Shown here piece after piece: positions 1-8,982 of a stretch of 64,000 bases of DNA. Each line of letters opens with the position of its first letter. Positions within the stretch are counted from its first letter, which is position 1. A program made the translations under genes and the position numbers. Under the pieces are notes generated by a model that saw nothing but the letters and a program-made list of their open reading frames with translations, made no database searches and had not been told where the DNA came from. Source of the stretch: JBAZTO01 sp041661865 (GTDB lineage: Bacteria > Planctomycetota > Phycisphaerae > SM23-33); assembly GCA_041661865.1 (NCBI GenBank), contig JBAZTO010000006.1, positions 1 to 64,000 of the forward strand, given 5' to 3'.

Positions 1-2
1 AG

Positions 3-119
3 TGTCGGGCGATCCTGATTCGTTACGCCAAGAAGTCATGCAATTACCTGGGCCTGATCCAACTGTGCTGTGGCCTGCTCTGGTTCCGCCGTCAACACCG
101 GTTGACGCAATTGAGATAG
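3..119 (+). pseudogene. C-terminal remnant of IS5-like transposase
   Basis: The window opens inside a reading frame of 38 residues that ends with TAG at 117-119. It contains LIRYAKKSCNYLGLIQLCC and then LLWFRR, which resembles the extreme C-terminus of IS5-superfamily DDE transposases (R-Y-x-K followed by a Leu/Cys-rich helix and FRR). Only the tail is visible, so I cannot tell whether the upstream part is intact. No DDE residues or terminal inverted repeat can be checked here. The family assignment rests on pattern memory alone. Confidence 0.55.
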
Positions 120-133
120 TTACTAAGTCACCC

Positions 134-233
134 AGCCGCGAATTACGCCAACAATAGCGAGCTTTGCTCAACCCCGCTTTCTCGATCCGTCTGGTTATCT
201 GTTTTCTTCGCGTGATTTGCGTAATTCGCGGCT
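134..233. repeat. Perfect 15-bp inverted repeat, 70-bp spacer
   Basis: AGCCGCGAATTACGC at 134-148 is exactly reverse-complementary to GCGTAATTCGCGGCT at 219-233. The pair lies between the transposase remnant and the thrC start. It could be a small palindromic repeat or the end of a miniature element. No gene is visible in 120-321. Confidence 0.6.
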
Positions 234-321
234 TGTTCCTGTCGCACTTGCCCATTTCCTTTGCTCGCGCGCGCCGTTATCATGGGGCTTTCCTGTTTGG
301 ACCTTGATTTGCGAGGATGAT

Positions 322-1695
322 ATGAGCGACGCGTGTTATCAGAAGTGCATCGCCGCCGCCTGCGGCGCGACCTACGGGGTCAACGAGATCCTGGTGTCCT
401 GCCCCAAGTGCGGCGAACTGCTCGACGTGGCCTATGACTGGTCGAAGATGAACCTCCCGCCCCGTCTGGGGCAGTTCGACGGTCGATGGGCCAGCCGCCG
501 CAACCGCCTGGACTTCTCGGGCGTGTGGCGGTTCCGCGAGCTGCTGAACTTCTGCCCCGATGAAAAGAAGGTCACCCTTGGCGAAGGCCAGACGGTCCTC
601 CAGCCCAACGACGGCGTCGGCCAGTACGTCGGCCTGCGCGGCGGCAGGCTGATGCTCCAGTACGAAGGGCTCAACCCCTCCGGCTCGTTCAAGGACAACG
701 GCATGACCGCGGCCTTCAGCCACGCCCAGATGGTCGGGGCCCGGCGGGTCGCCTGCGCCTCCACCGGCAACACCTCGGCCTCGCTGGCCCTGTACGCCGC
801 CCACGCGCGCATGCAGGCCATCGTGTTTATCGGCTCGGGCCGCATCGCCTTCGGCAAGCTGGCCCAGGCGCTGGACTACGGGGCCCGCACCCTCCAGATC
901 GCCGGCGACTTCGACGCCTGCATGCGCCGCGTCAAGGAGGCCACCGCCCGCCTGAAGATGTACCTGATGAACTCGGTCAACCCCTTCCGCCTCGAAGGGC
1001 AGAAGACCATCATGTACCGCGTGCTGGAGGCCCTGAGCTGGGAAGTGCCCGACTGGATCGTGGTGCCCGGGGGCAACCTGGGCAACAGCTCGGCCTTCGG
1101 CAAGGCCTTCATGGAACTCAAGGACCTGGGCCTGATCCACCGCGTGCCTCGCCTGGCCGTGATCAACGCGGCCGGGGCCGACACGCTCGACCGCCTGGTC
1201 AATGTCAAGAAACTCACCTGGCGCGGCGGAAACTACGACCGCCAGGCAGTGGCCGAGGACTGGGCCTGGCAGGATCAGACCCGCCGCCTGCCGCACACGA
1301 TCGCATCGGCCATCGAGATTTCCCGGCCGGTCAATACCGCCAAGTGCCTGCGGGCCCTGGAGGTCTGCAACGGCGTGGTGCGGAGCGTGCCCGACGGCGA
1401 GATCATGAACGCCAAGGCCCAGGTCGGCAGGTTCGGCCTGGGCTGCGAGCCGGCCTCCGCAGCCTCGGTGGCCGGGGCACGGCTGCTGGTGGAGCAGGGC
1501 GTCATCGACCGCGACGCGCGGGTGGTGTGCATCCTCACCGGCCACGCGCTGAAGGACCCCGACGCCACCGTCGGCTACCACACGGGCAACTGGGCCAAGG
1601 GCAAGGAAGTCGAAGGCCCCCGCCCCTTCGCCAACCTGCCCATCGCGGTGGAAGACGACCTCGAGGCCATCTGCGCCGCCATCGAGAAATGCTGA
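322..1695 (+). CDS. thrC: Threonine synthase
   Basis: PLP enzyme converting O-phosphohomoserine to threonine in the cytoplasm, 457 aa. The fold-type II PLP lysine is in [10 protein letters not shown] (about K124), with the phosphate-binding loop ASTGNTSAS around 150-158. The N-terminus has a Cys-rich stretch including SCPKCGELL (about 26-34), as in ThrC proteins with a small rubredoxin-like N-terminal part. An in-frame start exists upstream at 217, but the ATG at 322 follows GAGGATGA and starts at the conserved N-terminus, so I use it. dapB follows about 210 bp downstream, so two aspartate-pathway genes are neighbours; a double-hairpin repeat separates them. Confidence 0.93.
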   Translation: MSDACYQKCIAAACGATYGVNEILVSCPKCGELLDVAYDWSKMNLPPRLGQFDGRWASRRNRLDFSGVWRFRELLNFCPDEKKVTLGEGQTVLQPNDGVGQYVGLRGGRLMLQYEGLNPSGSFKDNGMTAAFSHAQMVGARRVACASTGNTSASLALYAAHARMQAIVFIGSGRIAFGKLAQALDYGARTLQIAGDFDACMRRVKEATARLKMYLMNSVNPFRLEGQKTIMYRVLEALSWEVPDWIVVPGGNLGNSSAFGKAFMELKDLGLIHRVPRLAVINAAGADTLDRLVNVKKLTWRGGNYDRQAVAEDWAWQDQTRRLPHTIASAIEISRPVNTAKCLRALEVCNGVVRSVPDGEIMNAKAQVGRFGLGCEPASAASVAGARLLVEQGVIDRDARVVCILTGHALKDPDATVGYHTGNWAKGKEVEGPRPFANLPIAVEDDLEAICAAIEKC

Positions 1696-1733
1696 AGTCG
1701 CTAGTAGTCCGCCACAGTAAGACTTGTGAGTTC

Positions 1734-1803
1734 GTGCCACCCCCAAGCGTCGTGTGCTTGGGGGTGTCCGCACGGCCAAGCAAACAACGCTTGACCGTGG
1801 CAC
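1734..1803 (+). repeat. Double-hairpin repeat, copy A
   Basis: GTGCCAC (1734-1740) and GTGGCAC (1797-1803) form the outer stem. Inside are hairpin 1 (CCCCAAGC, loop GTCGTGT, GCTTGGGG) and hairpin 2 (CCAAGC, loop AAACAAC, GCTTG). The architecture and loops match copies B, C and D, but the stem sequences differ with compensating changes. It lies between thrC and dapB and could also work as a terminator. Confidence 0.75.
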
Positions 1804-1907
1804 CAACAAAATCAGTTGTGAAGGACTGCTAGCGGCTTAGCAGTTTGTTGTTGAGTTATTCCTGCTGGTCCGGCACCGAATAATTGGAACCTGAAGGAAC
1901 CAGGCAC

Positions 1908-2699
1908 ATGATCAAGATCGCCATCACTGGGGCTGCGGGCAGAATGGGTCGGCGGATTGCCGCCCTGGCCATCGAGTCCGAACAGTTCGACATCGTCGCG
2001 GCCCTGGAGTCCGCGGGCCAGGCCGACGTGGGCAAGGATGTGGGCGAGTTGGCCGGGACGGGGCACTTCGGCGTCAAGATCACCGAGGATCTGGGCGTCA
2101 AGGGCGACGTGCTGATCGACTTTTCCGGCCCCGAGGGCACGCTCAAGTGGCTCGACGCCTGCCGCCGCGCTGGCATGGGCATGGTCATCGGCACCACCGG
2201 CCTGACCGGTTCGCACCTGGCCGCGGTGGCCGACGCCGCATCGAGCATCCCCATCGTACACTCAGCCAACATGTCCGTGGGCGTCAACGTGCTGCTGAAG
2301 GTCGTCGCCGATGTGGCCAGGACACTGGGCGGCGATTACGACATCGAGGTCTCCGAGACTCACCACCGTTTCAAGAAGGACGCTCCCTCGGGCACGGCGA
2401 TCGCGCTGGCCAAGAGCATCTGCGCCGCCCTGGGCAAGGACTACGGCGAGACGGCCGTGCTGGGCCGGGGCGGCATGTGCCCGCGTCAACCCGGCGAGAT
2501 CGGCATGCACGCCCTCCGCGTGGGCGACACGATCGGCGAGCACACGGTCCATTTCGGCAACCTGGGCGAGACCATCACCGTCGGCCACTCCGCCCATACG
2601 CGCGACACCTTCGCGCGGGGGGCGCTTCGCGCCGCCCAGTGGGTCAGCGGCCGAAAGAGCGGCCTGTATTCGATGGCCGACGTGCTGGGATTGAAGTAA
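1908..2699 (+). CDS. dapB: 4-hydroxy-tetrahydrodipicolinate reductase
   Basis: Reduces the dehydrated DapA product with NAD(P)H in the lysine/diaminopimelate pathway; 263 aa, the usual length. The N-terminal Rossmann motif is GAAGRMG (residues 8-14). The catalytic segment SETHHRFKKDAPSGTAI shows the family's HHxxKxDxPSGTA motif. The reading frame extends to a TTG at 1884, but the ATG at 1908 is preceded by GAAGGA and begins directly at MIKIAITG, so it is the better start. Lysine and peptidoglycan precursor synthesis is the expected role. Confidence 0.95.
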   Translation: MIKIAITGAAGRMGRRIAALAIESEQFDIVAALESAGQADVGKDVGELAGTGHFGVKITEDLGVKGDVLIDFSGPEGTLKWLDACRRAGMGMVIGTTGLTGSHLAAVADAASSIPIVHSANMSVGVNVLLKVVADVARTLGGDYDIEVSETHHRFKKDAPSGTAIALAKSICAALGKDYGETAVLGRGGMCPRQPGEIGMHALRVGDTIGEHTVHFGNLGETITVGHSAHTRDTFARGALRAAQWVSGRKSGLYSMADVLGLK

Positions 2700-2730
2700 C
2701 GCCAGGCCTGGAACTTTCCGGAGAACGGGC

Positions 2731-4086
2731 ATGAAGAAGATCACGGCCGCTTTGGTGATCGCGGTTTCCCTTGTTGGCCTGGAGAGCACCCTCATGGCAG
2801 AGACGGCACAGACGCAGGCCTCCCTTCCGGTTCATTGGGACACCGAGCAGTTGTTCAAGGCCCCCGCGACCTACCCCGCCGAGGGACTCAGCGAGGAAGG
2901 CGTCACGGGCATCTTCTTTGAGGGCCTGCCGCTGGCGGGCAAGCCTACCCGCGTCTTCGCCTGGTATGGCCTGCCCGAGGGCGCCTCGGCCGAAAAGAAA
3001 GTCCCGGGCATGGTGCTGGTGCATGGCGGCGGCGGGACAGCCTTCGCCCACTGGGTGCGAATGTGGAACCAGCGCGGCTACGCGGCCATCGCCATCGATT
3101 GGGGCGGCTGCATTCCCCGCAAGCCGGCCGATCCGGCCAGCGCACCGATCCGCTCCAACTCCACGCCCGGTCTCCAGGCGACGACCTCGGCCAGCGCCCC
3201 CGCCACCCAGCCGGCCAAGGTGACCGGCCCGCCCTGGACGTCACACGAGTGGGCTGGGCCCAAGGGACCAACCTTTGCCGAGGTGCTGGACACGCCCGTC
3301 GAAGATCAATGGAACTACCACGCCGTCGCGGCGGTCATCCTGTCGCACTCCCTGCTGCGATCCATGCCGGAAGTGGACGCCGACCGCACGGCCCTGACGG
3401 GCATCTCCTGGGGCGGCTATCTGACCTGCCTGACCTCGGCGGTGGACAACCGCTTCAAGTTCGCCATCCCCGTCTACGGCAGCGGCTTCCTGGGCGAGGA
3501 GTCCATCTGGATGCCTACCTTCAAGGAGATCGGCCCGGAGAAGACGGCCCGCTGGCTGACCCTGTGGGATCCTTCGCAGTATCTCCCCTCCGTCAGCCTG
3601 CCAATGCTCTGGCTGGGCGGGCCGACCGACCAGTGCTACCCGTTCAATACCTTCAGCCGCTCTTACAGGCTGCCCAGCGGCCCGCGAGTCGTCTCCACGC
3701 CCACGGCCCTCAAGCACAGCCACGAGGACGGCTGGGCCCCGCCGGAGATTTGCGCCTACGCCGACAGCATGTTCAAATGTGGGCAGGCCCTGGCCAAGGT
3801 CGTCAGCCAGAACCGCGAGGATAAGAATGGCCAGACCTTCGTCACGGTGACCTTTGAAATGCCGCCCGGGCCGGCCAGGATCATCTGGTCGGAACTGGCC
3901 TTCACCACCGACAGCTGCCCCTGGATGAAGCGGGCATGGTTCCTGGCCGCACCGGAGTTGAAGATTCGCGACCACACCGTCCGTTGCGTCCTGCCGGAGA
4001 AGGCGACGGCATACTACTTCAATCTCATCGACTCCCGCGGCCTGTGCGTCAGCAGCGAACTGGTGGACCTGGCAAATCCTCGCTGA
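2731..4086 (+). CDS. Exported alpha/beta hydrolase (acetyl-xylan esterase-like)
   Basis: 451-aa protein with an N-terminal signal peptide (KK then a hydrophobic core, likely cut near LMAETA at about 22-24). The oxyanion region is VLVHGGGGTAF and the nucleophile elbow is GISWGGY (Ser about 226), the GxSxG signature of serine esterases and peptidases. A Pro/Ala/Thr-rich linker (about 145-165) precedes the elbow. The fold resembles the acetyl-xylan esterase/dienelactone hydrolase group; the substrate cannot be read from sequence. It starts 31 bp after dapB behind GGAGAACGGGC, so it may be cotranscribed, although the functions are unrelated. Confidence 0.75.
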   Translation: MKKITAALVIAVSLVGLESTLMAETAQTQASLPVHWDTEQLFKAPATYPAEGLSEEGVTGIFFEGLPLAGKPTRVFAWYGLPEGASAEKKVPGMVLVHGGGGTAFAHWVRMWNQRGYAAIAIDWGGCIPRKPADPASAPIRSNSTPGLQATTSASAPATQPAKVTGPPWTSHEWAGPKGPTFAEVLDTPVEDQWNYHAVAAVILSHSLLRSMPEVDADRTALTGISWGGYLTCLTSAVDNRFKFAIPVYGSGFLGEESIWMPTFKEIGPEKTARWLTLWDPSQYLPSVSLPMLWLGGPTDQCYPFNTFSRSYRLPSGPRVVSTPTALKHSHEDGWAPPEICAYADSMFKCGQALAKVVSQNREDKNGQTFVTVTFEMPPGPARIIWSELAFTTDSCPWMKRAWFLAAPELKIRDHTVRCVLPEKATAYYFNLIDSRGLCVSSELVDLANPR

Positions 4087-4214
4087 GGGCGGCCGGCTCA
4101 TCACCCTCAAGGACGCCATGGCCTGGACCCTCCGGGCCGCCACCTCCTCTCGACTGTGCCAGCCTATCCGCCTGGCGCACCAGTACGTAACGCATCTAAA
4201 GAGCCAAGAATGAG

Positions 4215-4242
4215 TTGCGACTGACCGGCTGGCGCCTATAAT
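4215..4242 (+). promoter_or_regulatory. Sigma-70-type promoter for HEAT lipoprotein
   Basis: TTGCGA at 4215-4220 and TATAAT at 4237-4242 with a 16-bp spacer. The predicted start near 4249 is just upstream of the lipoprotein start codon at 4266. Confidence 0.5.
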
Positions 4243-4265
4243 CTCGTAGGTTGACTCAGGTCCGA

Positions 4266-4679
4266 ATGCTGGCAACGATGCGACAAGATTACTTCTTGAT
4301 AATGGGGTTGCTGTTGGTGTCGGCCGCGGGCTGCCAGAAGGCTGGCCCGTCGGTGTCGCTTTGCCAGCGCCTTCAGGACAGCAACCCTGACGTCCGCGTC
4401 CATGCCATCATGGAGGCCGCCCAGACGCGGGACGAGCGGGCCTTGCCTTACCTGGTGGACCGCCTCGACGACGGCCGGGATGAGGTGCGGTTCTTCGCGA
4501 TATTGGCCTTGGAGAAGATCACCGGCACCGATCGCGGCTACAAGTATTACGAGGATCCAGGGCCGCGACACGAGGCCGTGGAGCGATGGCGCCAGTGGCT
4601 GAAAGAGCGAACCAAGAATACCGGAATGCCGGAACCCGCGACCCAGCCGGCAGTAGTGGCGGATGAAACCGGCGAGTGA
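4266..4679 (+). CDS. HEAT-repeat-like lipoprotein
   Basis: 137-aa protein. A hydrophobic N-terminus ends in LLLVSAAGC, a lipobox that predicts cleavage before Cys and lipid anchoring. The mature part holds one or two HEAT/PBS-like helical pairs (ALPYLVDRLDDGRDEVRFFAILALEKITG), seen in many small planctomycete proteins and usually protein-protein contacts. The start is uncertain: ATG 4266 and ATG 4278 are both possible, and the frame opens with a TTG at 4251. No specific function is known. Confidence 0.6.
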   Translation: MLATMRQDYFLIMGLLLVSAAGCQKAGPSVSLCQRLQDSNPDVRVHAIMEAAQTRDERALPYLVDRLDDGRDEVRFFAILALEKITGTDRGYKYYEDPGPRHEAVERWRQWLKERTKNTGMPEPATQPAVVADETGE

Positions 4680-4754
4680 TAAACAACATCACGGAATTGC
4701 GGTATTCCGGTAATCCGGCAATCCGTGATCTTGTCAGACGAGGACTCCGAGCGT

Positions 4755-5114
4755 ATGCGTGAAGAAGTACACATCTCTCCTGTCCTGGGCGTTCGCAGGA
4801 ATGGCGACGCCGTGATCGCCGACGTGGTGGGCGATGTGAATCTCAACTGCGGCAGCGAGTTTCAAAAGTCGCTCCTGTCGCTGCTGAATGGGCCTGGGAA
4901 AGCCCCCTCCTGTATCCTGGTCAATCTCTCGCAGGTAGGCTACATCGACTCTTCGGGCGTGGCCTCGCTGGTCAAGTTGCTTGCCAAGGCCAAGCATGCC
5001 GGCGTGCCCCTCTGGCTGGTGGGTCTCAACGAGCGGGTGCGGAGCGTCTTTGAAATCACCCGCCTCGACCGCATCTTCCAGATCGCCGCCTCTGAGAAAG
5101 AGGCCCTGGGCTAA
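4755..5114 (+). CDS. STAS-domain protein (MlaB-like / anti-sigma antagonist fold)
   Basis: 119-aa single-domain STAS protein. The conserved segment ILVNLSQVGYIDSSGVASLVKLL carries the D-S-S-G motif around the Ser that is phosphorylated in SpoIIAA-type antagonists. It sits 3 bp before an MlaE permease gene, so the likelier role is the MlaB-type STAS subunit of the MCE ABC transporter rather than a stand-alone anti-sigma antagonist. A GTG at 4725 would add 10 residues without a visible ribosome site; I use the ATG at 4755. Confidence 0.75.
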   Translation: MREEVHISPVLGVRRNGDAVIADVVGDVNLNCGSEFQKSLLSLLNGPGKAPSCILVNLSQVGYIDSSGVASLVKLLAKAKHAGVPLWLVGLNERVRSVFEITRLDRIFQIAASEKEALG

Positions 5115-5117
5115 ATC

Positions 5118-5939
5118 ATGAATTCTTCGGCCGCCAACCTGCGGATCGTTCGCCTGCTGGGAGCCAGGCTGCTGGAGGTCGTCAGCTATCTCGGCGGCAT
5201 GGTGCTGCTGTCGGGCTCGGCGCTGCGGTGGCTGCTGCGATCGATCTTCTCGCCGGTGGTGCCCTTTGGCGGCAAGGCATTGGCCGCTCAGATGGTGCGC
5301 GTGGGCATCCGCAGCGTGGGCATCGTCGTGCTGGTGCAGGTGTTCATCGGCGCGATCCTGGCCCTCCAGATGGCCCCGGCGCTGCGGGACTATGGCCAGA
5401 CCAGTCAGATCGCCCTCATCATCGCCACCGGCGGGTTCCGCATGCTGGGGCCGATCATGACGGCCGTGGTGCTCAGCGGCTTTGCCGGTGCCTCCATCGC
5501 GGCCGAGTTGGGGTCGATGGTGGTCAGCGAGGAGGTCGAGGCGCTGGAGGCGATGGCCCTCAACCCGGTGCGATACCTAGTACTCCCGCGCGTGCTCGCG
5601 ACGGTCATCATGATGATCCTGCTGTCGATCATCGCCGACTTGATGATCAACCTGGGCGGCTACATCGCCGCCGTCACGGCCCTGGGCCCCGAGGCCTCCA
5701 CCAACTACTTCCTGCACGTGCAGGAGCAGATCCGCCTGCACGATTTCTTTACGGGCCTGGTGCAGGCCGGCGTGTTCGGGCTGCTGATCGGCACGATTGC
5801 CTGCCACGAAGGGCTCAAAGTGCGCGGCGGGGCTGAAGGCGTCGGCCGGGCCGCCACCATGACGGTGGTGTACTCGATCGTCGCCATCATCGTGGCCGCC
5901 TGCGTGTTCACCGTGATCTTTTTTGTCTTCCAGGTCTAA
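5118..5939 (+). CDS. mlaE: MlaE-family ABC transporter permease
   Basis: 273-aa inner-membrane protein of the MlaE/YrbE family with about five to six hydrophobic segments. The characteristic middle part TAVVLSGFAGASIAAELGSMVVSEEVEALEAM, with the coupling E-x-x-A-L-x-x-M motif, and the C-terminal GLKVRGGAEGVGRAAT are clear. It forms the membrane core of an MCE phospholipid/hydrophobic compound transporter. It is followed immediately (no gap) by the ATPase gene, so translation is probably coupled. Confidence 0.9.
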   Translation: MNSSAANLRIVRLLGARLLEVVSYLGGMVLLSGSALRWLLRSIFSPVVPFGGKALAAQMVRVGIRSVGIVVLVQVFIGAILALQMAPALRDYGQTSQIALIIATGGFRMLGPIMTAVVLSGFAGASIAAELGSMVVSEEVEALEAMALNPVRYLVLPRVLATVIMMILLSIIADLMINLGGYIAAVTALGPEASTNYFLHVQEQIRLHDFFTGLVQAGVFGLLIGTIACHEGLKVRGGAEGVGRAATMTVVYSIVAIIVAACVFTVIFFVFQV

Positions 5940-6800
5940 ATGCCGCCAGAAATCCAAAATCCCGACGACGACAAGACCCTCGTCCGCGTCAGCGGCCTGG
6001 TCAAGCGGTTCGAGGACCGCATCATCCTGGACCACATCAGCCTGGAGGTTCGGCGAGGCGAGACCCTCGTCATCATGGGCCGCTCCGGATGCGGCAAGAG
6101 CACGCTGCTACGGACCATGATCGGTTCGGTCTGGCCCGAGGAAGGCCAGGTGGAACTCTTCGGCGGGAAACTCGCGGACCTGGGCGAACAGCAACTGGAT
6201 TCCATGCGAAAGCGTTTCGGCGTCTTGTTCCAATCGGGGGCCTTGTTCAACTCCATGACCATCGGTGACAACGTCGCCCTGCCGCTGCGGGAGCACACCG
6301 ACCTGGACGAGGACACCATCGACATCATCGTGCGGATCAAGCTGGAACTGGTCGGCCTGCGTGAGTCGGTGGACTTGATGCCCGCGGAGCTATCCGGCGG
6401 CATGCGCAAGCGCGCCGGCCTGGCGCGGGCCATCGCCCTGGACCCCGAGATCCTGTTCTATGACGAGCCGTCGGCCGGACTGGACCCGGTGACCTCCGGG
6501 CAGATCGACCGGCTGATGATGGACCTGGCCCACCGCCTGGGCGTGACCAGCGTGGTGGTGACGCACGAGATGGAGTCGGCCTTCCGAATCGCCGATCGCG
6601 TGGCATGGATGGAGGCCGGCTCGATCCCGCGGATCGGCACGGCCCGGGAATTCCAGGCCATTCGCGACAGCGAGCGGGTGGAGGATCCGGTGGACCAGAA
6701 AGTCCAACGCTTCCTTCGTGGGCAGGAGCCTGACGAACAGGGCAAGGAAGATGGCGAAGACAACTACGAACACGATATCCTGGGAGCCGCCGAGGGCTGA
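5940..6800 (+). CDS. mlaF: MlaF-family ABC transporter ATPase
   Basis: 286-aa ATPase of the MCE lipid transport system. Walker A is GRSGCGKST (about 58-66), the Q-loop is LFQSGALFNSM, the ABC signature is LSGGM and Walker B is ILFYDEPSAGLDP, followed by the switch His in VVVTHEM. The ALFNSMT sequence after the Q-loop is typical of MlaF rather than importers of small solutes. The acidic C-terminal tail (about 255-286) is longer than usual. The ATG directly follows the mlaE stop codon. Confidence 0.9.
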   Translation: MPPEIQNPDDDKTLVRVSGLVKRFEDRIILDHISLEVRRGETLVIMGRSGCGKSTLLRTMIGSVWPEEGQVELFGGKLADLGEQQLDSMRKRFGVLFQSGALFNSMTIGDNVALPLREHTDLDEDTIDIIVRIKLELVGLRESVDLMPAELSGGMRKRAGLARAIALDPEILFYDEPSAGLDPVTSGQIDRLMMDLAHRLGVTSVVVTHEMESAFRIADRVAWMEAGSIPRIGTAREFQAIRDSERVEDPVDQKVQRFLRGQEPDEQGKEDGEDNYEHDILGAAEG

Positions 6801-6847
6801 GAGCCCGCGATGCGGGACAGCGCCTCGCGTCAGTGGGAGATTGATCA

Positions 6848-7981
6848 ATGGCCAAGAAACAACACAATGAACTGGTGGCCGGGCTGTTCGTGGTGGTCAC
6901 GCTCATCATTGGCATCCTCGTAGTGTTGTGGCTGGGAGCCGGCCTGTGGCTCAAACCCCACGGCCGGGCTTTCTTCTACGTCAAGGAATCCTCCGGCAGC
7001 ATGGGGCTCAAGGTCGGCAGCCTGACCCAGATCACCGACGAAGTGGTCGGCAAGATCCAGGACATCCGACCCGACCCCACACACCAGCGTACGCTCTACG
7101 TCGTCGAGCTGACCCGCGAGGGCCTGACCATCCATGCCGACGGCAATGCCATAGTGGCCTCGGGCCTGGTCGGCGACCGGCAACTGATCATTACCAGCCG
7201 CGGCTCGGACGCGGCCCCCCCGACCGATGAGTCCAACCCGGTGGAAATCCGGGGCGGGCTGGAACAGACCATGAACACCATCGCCAACGTCGCGGATAAC
7301 CTGAGGGAAATCAGCCGCACCATCCTCAAGGAACTGTCGGCCAGGGAGCCCGACAGCCTGCTAGGCAAGATTCACGCCCTCAGCGACAACCTCAAGGCGG
7401 CCTCGGCCCACATCATGCAGATGGCCGGCCAACTGGCGCCGGAGTTCGACCGCGACGACCCCAATTCGATGCTGGCCAGGCTCAAGCAGACCGCCACCTC
7501 CCTGGCCGACGCCACCGCGACGATCGATCAGTACGCCAAGACCGATGTCGCCGAGATCCTGGCCCAGTTGCGACAGTTCAACAGCGAGATCCTCAAGGTG
7601 TCCAAGGACTTCTCAACCATCTCGGAGACGGCCCGGCAGGTCGTCGTGCTCAATCGCGACAACCTCAACCAGATCATCGAAAATCTGGTGCAGGTGTCGG
7701 CGGAACTCAAGGCCACCAGCGCCGACGTGCGGCGCAGCCCGTGGAAGATGTTCTACAAGCCCAAGCCCGGCGAGATGCGCAGCCAGGACATTCAGGACGC
7801 CGCCCGCGCCTTCGCCGACGGGGCCAGCCAGCTCAACCAGACCATCGCCAGGCTCAAGGCGCTGCCCCCCGACATCCGTAGTGACGACCCGGAACTGACC
7901 CGCATCCGCGACGAAATCAAGGAATCGTTCGACAAGTTCTCGACCGCCGAGCAGGCTCTTTGGAAGGAACTGGCCAAATGA
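6848..7981 (+). CDS. mlaD: MCE/MlaD family lipid-binding protein
   Basis: 377-aa periplasmic MCE protein anchored by one N-terminal membrane helix (about 9-31, LVAGLFVVVTLIIGILVVLW). The MCE domain follows (about 38-120; VKESSGSMGLKVGSLTQI and SGLVGDRQLIITSR). The rest is long and helical, rich in heptad-like leucines, as in MCE proteins that build needles or tunnels. It completes an STAS-MlaE-MlaF-MlaD operon. No MlaC or MlaA gene is adjacent, so the periplasmic shuttle partner, if any, lies elsewhere. Confidence 0.85.
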   Translation: MAKKQHNELVAGLFVVVTLIIGILVVLWLGAGLWLKPHGRAFFYVKESSGSMGLKVGSLTQITDEVVGKIQDIRPDPTHQRTLYVVELTREGLTIHADGNAIVASGLVGDRQLIITSRGSDAAPPTDESNPVEIRGGLEQTMNTIANVADNLREISRTILKELSAREPDSLLGKIHALSDNLKAASAHIMQMAGQLAPEFDRDDPNSMLARLKQTATSLADATATIDQYAKTDVAEILAQLRQFNSEILKVSKDFSTISETARQVVVLNRDNLNQIIENLVQVSAELKATSADVRRSPWKMFYKPKPGEMRSQDIQDAARAFADGASQLNQTIARLKALPPDIRSDDPELTRIRDEIKESFDKFSTAEQALWKELAK

Positions 7982-8033
7982 GTCTGGAAGTCCACCCGAA
8001 CGTTCCCGCCTCCGCGCCTGGGAGTGACACCTG

Positions 8034-8675
8034 ATGCCCCGGCCCGCCGGTCCGCCCATGCCCGCCGTCGCGCGCCTGAGCCTCTACCTCCGCCAGCTCG
8101 AACAACTGGCGGCCGGCGGCGCCGAGCGCGTCTCCAGCCGACAACTGGCCGGTAGCCTCCGCACCACCGCCGCCCAGGTGCGCAAGGACCTGGCCTATTT
8201 TGGCCAGTTCGGCCAGCCGGGCCTGGGCTACAACGTCTCCGACCTGATCCGCCACCTGCGGCGAATCCTGGGCACCGACAAGGTCTCCAAAGTCGTTCTG
8301 GTCGGGGCCGGCAATCTCGGCAGCGCGTTGCTCCGCTACCGCGGCTTCCGCAAGAAGGGTTTCGAGATCGCCGCGGCCTTCGACGTCTCGCGGTCGCGCG
8401 TGGGCTCGGCCATCGGCGAGGTGAAAATCCACCGCCTCGACGACCTGCCGAAAATCGTGCGGGACCAGCGCGTCCGCCTGGCCATTATGGCTGTGCCGGC
8501 CGAGGCCGCCCAGGGCGTGGCCGATCTTCTGTGCGGCGCGGGCATCCGGGGAATTCTCAACTTCGCCCCGGCCACGCTGGATGTTCCCTCGGATGTCACC
8601 GTCGATCCGGTGGACCTGGCCGGCCACATGGAGCAACTGAGCTTCCACGTCGCCTCCCGCACCGAAGAAGGTTAG
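8034..8675 (+). CDS. rex: Redox-sensing transcriptional repressor Rex
   Basis: 213-aa NAD+/NADH-sensing repressor. The N-terminal winged helix (about 8-65) contains SSRQLAGSLRTTAAQVRKDLAYFGQFGQPGLGY, which closely follows the Rex consensus. The C-terminal Rossmann domain begins with VVLVGAGNLGSALL (about 84-97), and a domain-swapped helix ends the protein. It lies 52 bp after mlaD on the same strand, so it may be read from the Mla operon, though nothing links the functions. Rex normally controls respiratory and fermentative genes; I did not search for its operator sites across the window. Confidence 0.92.
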   Translation: MPRPAGPPMPAVARLSLYLRQLEQLAAGGAERVSSRQLAGSLRTTAAQVRKDLAYFGQFGQPGLGYNVSDLIRHLRRILGTDKVSKVVLVGAGNLGSALLRYRGFRKKGFEIAAAFDVSRSRVGSAIGEVKIHRLDDLPKIVRDQRVRLAIMAVPAEAAQGVADLLCGAGIRGILNFAPATLDVPSDVTVDPVDLAGHMEQLSFHVASRTEEG

Positions 8676-8700
8676 TGCATCGTCACTTCTGATCTCATAG

Positions 8701-8785
8701 GTGCCACGGCTGCGTCGTTTGCAGCCGTGCTTGACGCCAACACTACCGCAAACACCTGCCGGCAGGCAGGCCGTAGCAGTGGCAC
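8701..8785 (+). repeat. Double-hairpin repeat, copy B
   Basis: GTGCCAC at 8701 and GTGGCAC ending at 8785. Hairpin 1 is GGCTGC, loop GTCGTTT, GCAGCC. Hairpin 2 is degenerate and carries an extra short palindrome of the CTGCCGGCAGG type. Flanks match copies C and D (CTGATCTCATAG on the left, CTGATCCATC on the right). The rest of 8676-8982 holds only the downstream terminator on the minus strand. Confidence 0.75.
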
Positions 8786-8900
8786 CTGATCCATCATTTG
8801 ACGATTAACATAGCACCAGAGAGATAGCTATTTGCTGCTATTATTCTGTTCTCTGTTCCTCAGAATCTCTGTGTCGCGTTCTTTGGTTGTTTCTGCTCGC

Positions 8901-8934
8901 AAAAAAAGAGAGCCGACTCGATCAACGAGCCAGC
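8901..8934 (-). terminator. Rho-independent terminator of the sugar kinase gene
   Basis: On the minus strand, GCTGGCTCG and CGAGTCGGC form a 9-bp stem (two G-U pairs) around loop TTGAT, followed by TCTCTTTTTTT. It lies about 50 bp beyond the kinase stop codon. Confidence 0.6.
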
Positions 8935-8982
8935 CCTTTTGTATTCCTGACCACCGGCTTCTGACAACTGGCCGTGCTTCTC

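Noticed and set aside
280..1809. 509-codon open frame opposite thrC
   Set aside because: Shadow of thrC with no recognisable domain.
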